A stretch of 64,000 nt of DNA. Origin: BS150m-G50 sp964501185 [NCBI: uncultured Bacteroidia bacterium] (GTDB taxonomy: Bacteria > CAIWAD01 > BS150m-G50). Of this stretch, positions 9,549 through 18,196 are shown piece by piece. Position numbers and translations under genes: made by a program. The stretch spans positions 52,875 through 116,874 of the forward strand of contig CAZCRT010000004.1 of assembly GCA_964501185.1 (NCBI GenBank), given 5' to 3'. Numbering within the stretch: position 1 is the stretch's first letter; the number at the start of each line of letters is the position of its first letter. Under the pieces are notes generated by a model, which was not told the origin of the DNA, searched no databases, and saw nothing but the letters and a program-made list of their open reading frames with translations.

Positions 9549-9570
9549 GTAAAGCATTTATCGGAAGAGT

Positions 9571-11970
9571 TTATTTTTCTTCCGGTTTCTTCTCAGTGTC
9601 ATCAGAGTCTGCGTCAGGAGTTTCCTCAGCCTCTTCAACTACTTCCTCAGTAGTTGTGGCTTCAGTCTCAACCACCTCTTCAACTGCCGTTTGATCTGCA
9701 GTTTCTTCCGCTACCTCTTCAGGTGCGGCATCCTCGGTCTCAACTACAGTTTCAGGAGCAGTTTCAGTCTCTTCCACAACCTCTTCAGTGGTTGCGGTTT
9801 CAGTCTCAACCATTTCTTCTTCCGCTACCTCTTCAGGTGTGGCATCCTCGGTCTCAACTACAGTCTCAGGATCAGTTTCAGTCTCTTCTACAACCTCTTC
9901 AGTGGTTGCGGTGTCAGTCTCAACCACTTCTTCTTCAGCTATCTCTTCAGGTGCGACATCCTCTGTCTCAACAGCTGCTTCAGGAAGTGTTTCAGCTTCC
10001 ACTACAGGTTCTGCTGCAGGTGCAGCCTCAGGAGTATCCAGAACGGTATCACCGGATTCAGTTACCTGTGATTTCAGCAGCGCTTCACCGATAGCATCAC
10101 CAATAGTTCCACCGGCTGCAGAACCACGCGACTTCTTCTTATACTCGGCAACATCCTTTTCATCCTGTGACAGGCGTCCAACCTGTGATGAGAGGATCAG
10201 CTTCTTGCTGCGTGGTTCACATTCCAGAACCTTGGCGACTATGGTTTCACCTTCCTGCGGGGAGCGACGTTTACCTTCATCATCTACCAGGGAAAGCTTG
10301 GAGTTAGGTATAAAACCTTCAAGGTCGTCGTAGATCTTTACCAGTACGCCCTTTTCGATAACCTTGAGAATCTCAGTTGAGATTGAATCACCAACATTAT
10401 ACTCGGTGACAAACTTGTCCCAGGGATTCTCATGCAGTTGCTTATGTCCCAGTGAAATCCGTCTCTCGTCCTTGTCAAAATTCAGGACAACCACATCGAT
10501 CTTATCACCCTTCTTCACAAGTTCACCTGGATGGCGAACATTACGTGTCCATGATAGATCGCTGATATGAATCAGTCCATCAACATTATCTTCCAGTTCG
10601 ACAAATACACCAAAGGGAACCAGGTCGCGGATAGTTCCGTTGTGCTGGGAACCCTTGACATACTTGTTTTCATATTCGATCCAGGGATTAGTCTCGGTCT
10701 GCTTCAACCCCAGTGAAATCTTGTGATCGCTTTTCTGGATTGCCAGAACCAGACATTCAATCTCGTCACCGATATTGACCATCTGAGAAGGATGCTTGAT
10801 ATGCTGTGTCCATGACATCTCAGAGATATGGACCAGGCCCTCAATCCCCGGTTCCAGTTCAACAAAGACACCGTAACGGGTGATGGAGACAACCTTACCC
10901 TTAACCCGACCCTCAACCGGATAGCGATCTTCGATGCCATCCCATGGATGTGGCTGCAGCTCTTTGTAACTGACAGAGATGCGTTGTCTTTCCCTGTCGA
11001 AATCGAGAATCTTGACAGCCATCTTCTGATCCAGTTCGACAACTTCAGAAGGATGATTGATACGGCCCCAGGAAAGGTCAGTGATATGCAGCAGCGCATC
11101 AACACCACCGAGGTCAATAAAGACACCGAAGTTGGTAATGTTCTTGACTACACCTTCACGAACCTGGCCCACTTCCAGTTCTTCCAATACCCGTTCGCGG
11201 ACTTCGCGCATATCTTCTTCGATAATCACCTTACGGGAGACCACGATATTCTTGCGCGCTTCATTTATCTTCACAATCCGGCAGTCCATGGTTTTACCGA
11301 TCAGAGCATCGAAATCGCGAACCGGATGAATATCGATCTGTGAACCTGGCATGAAAGCTTCCACACCATTGATATCCACCACGATTCCACCCTTGATCCG
11401 ACGAATACAGCGTGCTTCGAGCGTTTCACCACTCTTGTCCTTGGAAAGGATGTTGCCCCATGTACGCTGAAAGTCAGCCTTCTTCTTGGAAAGCAACAAC
11501 TGGCCATCAGAATTCTCCATCTTGTCGATGTAGACTTCCAGTTCGTCACCGATTTTATATTTCGTAATATCGTCAACTTCATCACGGGGGATTACACCAT
11601 CAGATTTGAAACCGATGTCGACAGAGATCTCACGGTCTGTGAGTCCGACAATGCGGCCGGGAATAATGCTCTCTGCATGGATCTCCTGCAATGTATCGTC
11701 ATACATACGTGCCAGCTCATCACGCTCGGCATCAGTATAAACGACATCTTCTGTATCGATCATCTTTTCCATATCGGCGGAAATCACAGGTTCTGCAGGG
11801 GGCGCAGGTACAGGAGATTCTTCAGGGGTTTCTGCTGTCGCAGCTTCTTCAGATACCTCTTCACTTACTTCTTCAGTTTCAGGCTGTTTTTCCTCAGTAG
11901 TTTCTTCCGTAGAAGTCTCTTCCGGTTCTGCTGCGGTTTGGTTGTTTTGATTTTTTGTTTCTTCGGACAT
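9571..11970 (-). CDS. rpsA: 30S ribosomal protein S1 with long acidic N- and C-terminal extensions
   Basis: This 799-residue protein is far longer than the 557 residues of E. coli S1. An acidic, Glu/Thr/Pro-rich segment occupies about residues 1-70. Six S1 (OB-fold) repeats follow to about residue 620, recognisable from recurring VKNITNFGVFIDLGGVDALL, RYGVFVELEPGIEGLVHISE and LVPFGVFVELEDNVDGLIHI patterns. The last 170 residues are almost wholly Glu, Val, Thr and Ala, arranged as 38-residue repeats (see the repeat entry). S1 binds mRNA on the small ribosomal subunit. A GGAGGATCAAAGGA site precedes the ATG. The gene lies downstream of plsC and has its own terminator. Confidence 0.95.
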   Translation of the reverse strand: MSEETKNQNNQTAAEPEETSTEETTEEKQPETEEVSEEVSEEAATAETPEESPVPAPPAEPVISADMEKMIDTEDVVYTDAERDELARMYDDTLQEIHAESIIPGRIVGLTDREISVDIGFKSDGVIPRDEVDDITKYKIGDELEVYIDKMENSDGQLLLSKKKADFQRTWGNILSKDKSGETLEARCIRRIKGGIVVDINGVEAFMPGSQIDIHPVRDFDALIGKTMDCRIVKINEARKNIVVSRKVIIEEDMREVRERVLEELEVGQVREGVVKNITNFGVFIDLGGVDALLHITDLSWGRINHPSEVVELDQKMAVKILDFDRERQRISVSYKELQPHPWDGIEDRYPVEGRVKGKVVSITRYGVFVELEPGIEGLVHISEMSWTQHIKHPSQMVNIGDEIECLVLAIQKSDHKISLGLKQTETNPWIEYENKYVKGSQHNGTIRDLVPFGVFVELEDNVDGLIHISDLSWTRNVRHPGELVKKGDKIDVVVLNFDKDERRISLGHKQLHENPWDKFVTEYNVGDSISTEILKVIEKGVLVKIYDDLEGFIPNSKLSLVDDEGKRRSPQEGETIVAKVLECEPRSKKLILSSQVGRLSQDEKDVAEYKKKSRGSAAGGTIGDAIGEALLKSQVTESGDTVLDTPEAAPAAEPVVEAETLPEAAVETEDVAPEEIAEEEVVETDTATTEEVVEETETDPETVVETEDATPEEVAEEEMVETETATTEEVVEETETAPETVVETEDAAPEEVAEETADQTAVEEVVETEATTTEEVVEEAEETPDADSDDTEKKPEEK
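9660..10010 (-). repeat. 114-bp in-frame tandem repeats in the rpsA tail
   Basis: The same landmark, AGGTG followed by a CATCCTC-type stretch (plus strand), recurs at 9721, 9835 and 9949, an exact 114-base (38-codon) period, with strong base identity between copies. The encoded unit reads roughly VETED-x-x-PEEVAEE, then VVET-x-TATTEEVVEETET and PETV. A further, more diverged half-copy lies toward 9600-9710. Because the period is a multiple of three, copy-number change keeps the frame. Confidence 0.9.
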
Positions 11971-12085
11971 TCCTTTGATCCTCCGTTAACGGTAGAGCTG
12001 TCATAAACAGCCCCGCGGGTTTAAAGATGTAACTGCCGGTTATTACCGGATTATTAACTACCGGTACTATGCCGGTTTATTGATC
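11971..12085 (-). promoter_or_regulatory. rpsA leader with repeated CCGG hairpin elements
   Basis: CCGG occurs at 12036, 12046, 12061 and 12072. CCGGT-TATT-ACCGG (12036-12049) can form a small stem-loop, and ACCGG(T/C)AGTTA appears twice as an 11-base direct repeat on the minus strand. The elements lie in the leader between plsC and rpsA. They may be part of translational autoregulation known for S1, or only a weak processing site; this is inference. Confidence 0.3.
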
Positions 12086-12709
12086 TCACTCAGAAAGAAG
12101 CGTTGTCTGTTCAGATCTGATTCCTGTCATCACCTGCTGACTCAGTTGACGAATCAACTGTCGTCGTGGTTCAGTGGATTTCAGGTACGGATCTATCGAA
12201 ATCACCTCGCCAAAACGAATCCTGAATCGTCGACGGTTCCACAACCTGGGTTTTGAACCACGAGTACCGGTGAGGTAAACCGGAACCAGATCGGCTTTTG
12301 TCTGCAGGGCCAGCATGCCGATTCCGTCGTGTCCCTTTCCAAGTTCGCCATTACTTGAACGGGTCCCTTCCGGAAAAAGCACCAACACTCCGCCACTGTC
12401 CAGTACGGTCTCCATTAAACGCAGGCTACTACGGTCAAACCCTCTGCGGTCAAGCGGGATTGCGTTGAGGGCACGCAGAAAGTAACCACCTGGCTGACGA
12501 TCAAAGAGTTGCCTTTTGGCGGCAAAGAACACAGTTCGCCTGGAGGCAATGCCTACCAGAGGTGGATCCCAGTTAGACTGATGATTGGGAGCGAGAATAA
12601 TACGACCACTGGTGGGTATACATTCCTGTCCCTGAATCTCCAGCTTGAAAAACAAACGGAGTATTACCTTCATCAACAACACAGAAGTATAAAGAATAAA
12701 AGACTTCAT
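12086..12709 (-). CDS. plsC: 1-acyl-sn-glycerol-3-phosphate acyltransferase
   Basis: This 207-residue PlsC-family enzyme makes phosphatidic acid by acylating lysophosphatidate at the inner membrane. The N-terminus is one hydrophobic segment, followed by the catalytic block NHQSNWDPP (HX4D), the substrate-binding FPEGTRSSNG and VPVYLTGTRG. The length is normal for short bacterial PlsC. It lies directly upstream of rpsA, a neighbourhood seen in many bacteria where cmk, plsC and rpsA are grouped, though no cmk is fused or adjacent here. The upstream 284 bases are shared with the divergent phosphorylase gene. Confidence 0.92.
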   Translation of the reverse strand: MKSFILYTSVLLMKVILRLFFKLEIQGQECIPTSGRIILAPNHQSNWDPPLVGIASRRTVFFAAKRQLFDRQPGGYFLRALNAIPLDRRGFDRSSLRLMETVLDSGGVLVLFPEGTRSSNGELGKGHDGIGMLALQTKADLVPVYLTGTRGSKPRLWNRRRFRIRFGEVISIDPYLKSTEPRRQLIRQLSQQVMTGIRSEQTTLLSE

Positions 12710-12844
12710 CTACAAGTGTATTCTCTTTTGTCACATTGTTTCTTTTCCTGCTGGTAGTATTGCGTTCCTGCAATCGAACCAGCTTGTGGCCATAAATCTA
12801 GCTGGTATAGCACACTTCATGCAAGCCAAACAGTAGTATTGCTC

Positions 12845-12850
12845 TATAAT
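12845..12850 (+). promoter_or_regulatory. Possible -10 element upstream of the phosphorylase gene
   Basis: A perfect TATAAT lies in the 284-base divergent region between plsC and the phosphorylase gene. The expected -35 position has only a poor match (CAAGCC), so the call rests on the -10 alone. It would give a leader of about 137 bases. Confidence 0.3.
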
Positions 12851-12993
12851 TCATCATTTCCAGCCATGCGCGAAAGGCACCTGCTGACACTGTACTCATC
12901 CAAATGCTTATGAGATATCCACTTCGTGACTTACGTTGTGATTTGTACCCCTCCCGGGGGAATGTGTGTCACTTCGAAATGCAGGAGATTATA

Positions 12994-15552
12994 ATGCCTT
13001 CCGCTTTACGCACTTTTCAGGTTAAACCCCGTCTGCCTGAGCCATTGACTCCCCTGCTGGGATTGGCCCACAATCTGGCCTGGGCCTGGCATCAGGAAAC
13101 GCGTGACCTTTTCGGTAGAATCGACCGGGATATCTGGGAGAGTACAAACCATAACCCGATACTCCTGTTGGGAAGCACTTCCGAAGAACGTCTGCAACAG
13201 CTTGCCGGTGACGATTCATTTGTATCACATATGCAGGAATGCCATAAAACGCTGGACCAGTATTGTGCTGCTGATTCCTGGTTCCAGAGCAATCACCCTG
13301 AGTTTTCCAACCGGACGATTGCGTATTTTTCCATGGAGTTCGGGATTGTGGAGAGCCTGACTATCTACTCCGGTGGACTGGGAATCCTGGCAGGTGACTT
13401 CCTCAAGTCTGCATCCGATCTGGGTGTACCCCTTATCGGTATCGGCCTTCTCTACCAGGAAGGATACCTTTCGCAACAGTTGAATATTGACGGTTGGCAG
13501 CAGGAACGTTATCCTCGCGCTGATTTTTACAACCTTCCGATTAAAACGGTTAAGGATGATAACGGCAAGACTCTACTGATCGATGTTCCATACCCGGAAC
13601 ATACAGTGAAGGCACGCATAATAGAGGTTACTGTCGGCCGCGCGAAACTCTATCTGCTGGATGCAAACCTGGAGATAAACAAACCTGCAGATCGTACAAT
13701 CACACGCAGGCTATATGGCGGTGATCGGGAAAATCGCATCCGTCAGGAAATCATGCTGGGAATAGGCGGAGTCAGAGCGCTGGCAGCTATGGGATTAAAA
13801 CCATCATTGTATCATATGAATGAAGGTCATTCTGCATTTCTGGCTATTGAAAGGGCGCGCCTGTTGATGGGGCAGGAAAAACTGAACTTTGCAGAGGCGC
13901 AGACGCTGATTCGCAACACTACTCTTTTCACAACTCACACACCGGTACCTGCAGGTATTGATCAGTTTCCACTCGAACTGATTGACAGTTACGCGGATTC
14001 ACTGTATCGACCGCTGAGTATTGAAAAGAAGCAATTCCACAGCCTGGGTCAGCTGGCCGACGCATCAAGAAATACTCCCTTCAACATGGCTTACCTGGCG
14101 ATGAATTTCGCCTCTCGAATTAACGGTGTCAGCCGTCTGCACGGTGAGGTAGCCCGCAGCATGTGGAAGCACCGCTGGCCGGCTGTTCCGGAAGATGAAG
14201 TACCGATAGACTCAGTTACCAACGGTATACATATCCCCTCCTGGATCAGCAGGGAGATGGTCTGGCTGTTGAACCGTTATCTGGGACAGAATTGGCAGCG
14301 GAGTTCTGCTGACCCTGCCGTATGGGAAAAAGTGGATACCATTCCTGATCAGGAGCTGTGGCGGGTTCATCAGAATCTTCGCAGTAATCTGGTATCCTTT
14401 TCCCGCAGGCATCTGACAAAGCACCTGCAGGCGAAAGGTGCTACCACGCATCAGGTTGAAGAAGCTACCACTCTGCTGGACCCGGCGGCGCTGACAATAG
14501 GATTTGCCCGCCGTTTTGCCACCTACAAACGGGCAGGCCTGCTGTTTCGGGATCCAGAGCGCCTGTTAAAGCTTCTGCAGAACAGTGAGCGACCGGTGCA
14601 GTTCATCTTTGCCGGCAAGGCTCATCCACTCGATGATAGTGGCAAAGAGCTTATTCGGGAAGTCATACAGTTTATCAGAAAGCATGACCTGCAGGGAAAG
14701 ATGGTTTTCCTGGAAGATTATGATATGAATCTGGCGCGTACAATGGTACAGGGTGTTGATGTATGGCTGAACACTCCAAGACGGCCCCTCGAAGCATCCG
14801 GTACCAGCGGTATGAAAGTACTACCCAATGGCGGTCTTAACCTGAGCGTGCTTGATGGCTGGTGGGTTGAGGGATTCAGCGCTGAAACCGGCTGGGCAAT
14901 CGGTCAGAACGATGAGCTTAACGAACCGGACCAGCAGGATGAGATGGATGCCAACAGCATCTATGATTTACTGGAGCATGAGATAATTCCACTGTTCTAT
15001 CAAAGGGACAGCAACGATGTACCGCTGCAATGGGTGGAGCGTATGAAAAACTCATTGAGAACTCTTTCACCAAAGTTCAACAGTGACCGCATGATTCAGG
15101 AGTACAGCGATAAATTCTATCTGCCGGGACTAAGGAGTGCTGAGCGCTTCTGTGCTGACAACTGGTCAGTCACACGTGACTTCAGTGCCTGGCGGAAGAA
15201 ATTGAATAAGCACTGGACAGAGGTCAAAATCAGGGAAGTGAATACTGATGAGCAACCGGAACTGGCAAGCGGTGACAGGATTGCAGTCAGTTGTACCGTG
15301 GAGCTGGGGCATCTGACTACCAACGATGTAACCCTGCAGCTTTATTATGGAAAAGTAGACGGTGATGGGAATCTGGCACAGGGCAATACAGTGGATATGG
15401 AGCTGGTTGATGGTGCGTCACCTGCCAGTTGGCGTTGTGAGCTGCCCTGTTCATCCAGCGGCCGTTATGGTTTCAATGTACGCGTAGTTCCAAATCATCC
15501 CGAGATGAGTAATCCACTGTGTCCCGGAATGGTTGTCTGGGCACAGGTATAG
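12994..15552 (+). CDS. Alpha-glucan phosphorylase (GT35, DUF3417-containing type)
   Basis: This cytosolic enzyme of about 852 residues releases glucose-1-phosphate from glycogen or maltodextrin. The N-terminal [10 protein letters not shown] segment is the DUF3417-type domain of the short-branch family. It continues with [33 protein letters not shown] and the PLP-lysine block [19 protein letters not shown]. The start at 12994 is preferred over an upstream in-frame ATG because CAGGAG lies nine bases before it and the family begins [10 protein letters not shown] beta-sandwich-like C-terminal extension of about 100 residues follows the catalytic core. The next gene starts 64 bases downstream. Confidence 0.93.
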   Translation: MPSALRTFQVKPRLPEPLTPLLGLAHNLAWAWHQETRDLFGRIDRDIWESTNHNPILLLGSTSEERLQQLAGDDSFVSHMQECHKTLDQYCAADSWFQSNHPEFSNRTIAYFSMEFGIVESLTIYSGGLGILAGDFLKSASDLGVPLIGIGLLYQEGYLSQQLNIDGWQQERYPRADFYNLPIKTVKDDNGKTLLIDVPYPEHTVKARIIEVTVGRAKLYLLDANLEINKPADRTITRRLYGGDRENRIRQEIMLGIGGVRALAAMGLKPSLYHMNEGHSAFLAIERARLLMGQEKLNFAEAQTLIRNTTLFTTHTPVPAGIDQFPLELIDSYADSLYRPLSIEKKQFHSLGQLADASRNTPFNMAYLAMNFASRINGVSRLHGEVARSMWKHRWPAVPEDEVPIDSVTNGIHIPSWISREMVWLLNRYLGQNWQRSSADPAVWEKVDTIPDQELWRVHQNLRSNLVSFSRRHLTKHLQAKGATTHQVEEATTLLDPAALTIGFARRFATYKRAGLLFRDPERLLKLLQNSERPVQFIFAGKAHPLDDSGKELIREVIQFIRKHDLQGKMVFLEDYDMNLARTMVQGVDVWLNTPRRPLEASGTSGMKVLPNGGLNLSVLDGWWVEGFSAETGWAIGQNDELNEPDQQDEMDANSIYDLLEHEIIPLFYQRDSNDVPLQWVERMKNSLRTLSPKFNSDRMIQEYSDKFYLPGLRSAERFCADNWSVTRDFSAWRKKLNKHWTEVKIREVNTDEQPELASGDRIAVSCTVELGHLTTNDVTLQLYYGKVDGDGNLAQGNTVDMELVDGASPASWRCELPCSSSGRYGFNVRVVPNHPEMSNPLCPGMVVWAQV

Positions 15553-15616
15553 TGCGGCAGTATTCGGAGCTGAATGGATACAGTTTGAAGTAATTTTCAG
15601 AAGGAACCGGAAAACA

Positions 15617-17161
15617 ATGCAGGAAAAAAGAGACCTACTGAAGCAGAAGCGTGAAGAAGCCCTTCTGGGTGGTGGTGAGAAACGAATAGCTAGTCAACAT
15701 GACAAAGGCAAGCTGACGGCACGGGAGAGAATTGATCTGCTCTGCGATCCCGGAACTTTCCATGAACTGGATATGTTTGTGACACATCGTGCTACAGATT
15801 TCGGACTGGACAGACATCGTATTGCCGGTGACGGTGTAGTAACCGGATACGGCTATGTTAACGGACGGTTGATCTATCTCTTCGCGCAGGACTTTACTGT
15901 CTTCGGCGGCTCGCTGGCAGAAGCGCATGGTCAGAAGATTGCCAAGATGATGGATATGGCAATGAAGAACGGAGCACCGGTGATCGGGCTTAACGACTCC
16001 GGAGGTGCGAGGGTACAGGAAGGTGTTGTGTCACTCGGTGCCTATGCTGATATCTTTCTGCGAAACACTCTGGCATCGGGAGTTGTGCCACAGATCTCAG
16101 TCGTCATGGGCCCTTCTGCCGGAGGCGCGGTCTATTCACCCGCCATCACTGATTTCGTAATGATGGTGCGTAAGAGCAGCTATATGTTTGTTACCGGGCC
16201 AAAGGTTGTCAAAACCGTCACGCACGAAGATGTCACTTCTGAAGAACTGGGTGGTGCCGATACACATTCCTCCCGCAGCGGTGTATCACATTTTGCGGTT
16301 GACTCCGAGGTGGAAGCGCTGGAGGAGGTTCGTCGCCTGCTGAGCTTCCTGCCCCAGAACAACATGGAGAACGCGCCACGTCGCAAAACAGAAGATCCTG
16401 TCAATCGTCAGGAAGAGAGTCTGAAAACGGTTATACCGAACAATCCCAACCAGCCCTACGAGATGAAAGCAGTTATCACTGCGGTTGTCGATGAGGGTGA
16501 TTTCATGGAAGTGCATGCCGATTTTGCCACTAACATCATCGTCGGTTTTGCACGGATGAATGGTAATCCGGTAGGTGTAATCGCCAACCAGCCGGCACAA
16601 CTGGCAGGAGTGCTTGATTGTGACTCCAGTCGGAAAGCGGCGCGCTTTATCAGGTTCTGCGATGCTTTCAATATACCGTTATTGACCTTTGTGGATGTGC
16701 CCGGCTTCCTGCCCGGGACTGATCAGGAATGGGGCGGGATTATTGCTCATGGCGCCAAGCTGCTCTATGCCTACAGCGAGGCAACTGTACCCAAGGTCAC
16801 AGTTATCACCCGTAAAGCCTACGGTGGCGCTTATGATGTTATGAGTTCCAAACATATCCGCGGTGACATCAATCTGGCCTGGCCATCTGCAGAAATTGCC
16901 GTCATGGGGCCGAAGGGAGCTGTTGAGATAATATTCCGTAAGGAGATAGCTGCCGCCGAAGATCAGGAAGCTGTCGAAGACAGATACATCGAAGAGTACA
17001 CTGCCCATTTTGCTAATCCTTACCGGGCTGCAGAACGGGGCTACATAGACGATGTGATTGAGCCTGAAACGACAAGGGAAAATGTGATACACGCACTGCG
17101 AATGCTCGAGAACAAGGCTGACACCAATCCCGGGAAGAAACATGGGAACATTCCCCTCTGA
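15617..17161 (+). CDS. Acyl-CoA carboxylase carboxyltransferase subunit (propionyl/methylmalonyl-CoA type)
   Basis: This crotonase-fold carboxyltransferase of about 514 residues moves CO2 between biotin and an acyl-Co[12 protein letters not shown] at the start, [26 protein letters not shown] (first oxyanion hole), [33 protein letters not shown] and [13 protein letters not shown] (second oxyanion hole) are typical of PccB and of the alpha subunit of methylmalonyl-CoA decarboxylase. No biotin carboxylase, biotin carrier or Na+-pump subunit lies nearby, so the complex cannot be decided here. The ATG at 15617 has AAGGAACC upstream. Its TGA overlaps the next ATG by one base. Confidence 0.93.
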   Translation: MQEKRDLLKQKREEALLGGGEKRIASQHDKGKLTARERIDLLCDPGTFHELDMFVTHRATDFGLDRHRIAGDGVVTGYGYVNGRLIYLFAQDFTVFGGSLAEAHGQKIAKMMDMAMKNGAPVIGLNDSGGARVQEGVVSLGAYADIFLRNTLASGVVPQISVVMGPSAGGAVYSPAITDFVMMVRKSSYMFVTGPKVVKTVTHEDVTSEELGGADTHSSRSGVSHFAVDSEVEALEEVRRLLSFLPQNNMENAPRRKTEDPVNRQEESLKTVIPNNPNQPYEMKAVITAVVDEGDFMEVHADFATNIIVGFARMNGNPVGVIANQPAQLAGVLDCDSSRKAARFIRFCDAFNIPLLTFVDVPGFLPGTDQEWGGIIAHGAKLLYAYSEATVPKVTVITRKAYGGAYDVMSSKHIRGDINLAWPSAEIAVMGPKGAVEIIFRKEIAAAEDQEAVEDRYIEEYTAHFANPYRAAERGYIDDVIEPETTRENVIHALRMLENKADTNPGKKHGNIPL

Positions 17162-18183
17162 TGTCTGTACGACAAAAACTATATCTGTCACATAAAACGC
17201 GTCTGCTGCTACTCGCTGTGGTATTACTGGTACTTCTGATTATTGGTACTGTTGGTTACATGCTGCTGGAGGGTTGGAGTTTTCTCGATTCTCTGTATAT
17301 GTCGGTTATTGTGCTGACAACTGTCGGTTTCGGGGAAGTTCATCCCCTGGGTATAGCCGGTGAGCGCTTCACGATTATGTATGTGGTTACCGGTGTTGGT
17401 ATGGCAGCCTTTATTCTCTCCAGTATGACTGCCGTTATCACATCCGGCTCCATACGGGATTTCATGCGAGGTAGAAAAATGGACAACCGGATCAGTAATC
17501 TTAAGGGTCACTATATCATCTGTGGTTATGGAGGTGTCGGTGCGGAACTGGTTCGTTCCTTTTCTGAATCACATCATCAATTCGCAGTTATTGAACAGGA
17601 TCCTGTCCGTTGCGAAGAAGCGCGTGAAGAGGGCCTGCTGGTGCTTGAGGGAAACGCGACTCATGAAGATATACTCCTGCGCAGTGGTGTGTTGCAGGCT
17701 CAGGGACTGCTGAGCACACTCGATAATGACGCCGATAATCTCTATGTCGTGCTGACCGTGCGGGACATGAATCCGGACATACATATTATTACCAAAGGAA
17801 TAGAACCGCATGCCGAGAAGAAACTGCTGCAGGCCGGTGCTGACAAAGTTGTCTCACCTTCATTGATCGGTGGCCGACGTATGGCTACCATGGTATTGCA
17901 ACCGGCAGTTATAGATTTCCTCGATGCATTTGTCAGCAGCAGTGAGACAGAGTATCGTATGGTACAGGTAGAAATCCCTGCCAACGCACCCTGCGTGGAC
18001 TGCAAGCTGCATGATACCGATCTGCGCGCTAAAACAAATGGTATCCTGATCATGTCAGTCAAGAAACCGGTGTCCGGAGAGCTGACCGTACCTACTGCTG
18101 ATACACTCCTGGAAGCTGGTGATGAACTGGTGGTGTTGGGCACAGAGGATCAGATTACCAACATGCAGAAGTATCTGGATTAG
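17161..18183 (+). CDS. Potassium channel with TrkA/RCK regulatory domain
   Basis: This 340-residue protein is a two-TM pore with a cytosolic RCK domain, as in MthK. The helices are at about residues 10-35 and 75-100, with the selectivity filter TTVGFGEVHP between them (GFG instead of the commoner GYG). The RCK N-lobe begins YIICGYGGVGAELVRSF, a Rossmann nucleotide-binding loop, with the acidic VIEQD at the end of the second strand. A TrkA-C domain ends the protein near LLEAGDELVVLG. It starts on the last base of the carboxyltransferase stop (TGATG), so translation is coupled, although a functional link is not obvious. Confidence 0.93.
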   Translation: MSVRQKLYLSHKTRLLLLAVVLLVLLIIGTVGYMLLEGWSFLDSLYMSVIVLTTVGFGEVHPLGIAGERFTIMYVVTGVGMAAFILSSMTAVITSGSIRDFMRGRKMDNRISNLKGHYIICGYGGVGAELVRSFSESHHQFAVIEQDPVRCEEAREEGLLVLEGNATHEDILLRSGVLQAQGLLSTLDNDADNLYVVLTVRDMNPDIHIITKGIEPHAEKKLLQAGADKVVSPSLIGGRRMATMVLQPAVIDFLDAFVSSSETEYRMVQVEIPANAPCVDCKLHDTDLRAKTNGILIMSVKKPVSGELTVPTADTLLEAGDELVVLGTEDQITNMQKYLD

Positions 18184-18196
18184 ATGTTTAAACCTG

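Noticed and set aside
9660-10010. CRISPR array
   Set aside because: The repeats have a 114-base period with no unique spacers, stay in frame and belong to the rpsA coding sequence. No cas genes are present in the window.
9654-10094. Plus-strand open frames opposite the rpsA tail
   Set aside because: They arise from the low-complexity repeat read in antisense and have no ribosome site or recognisable domain.
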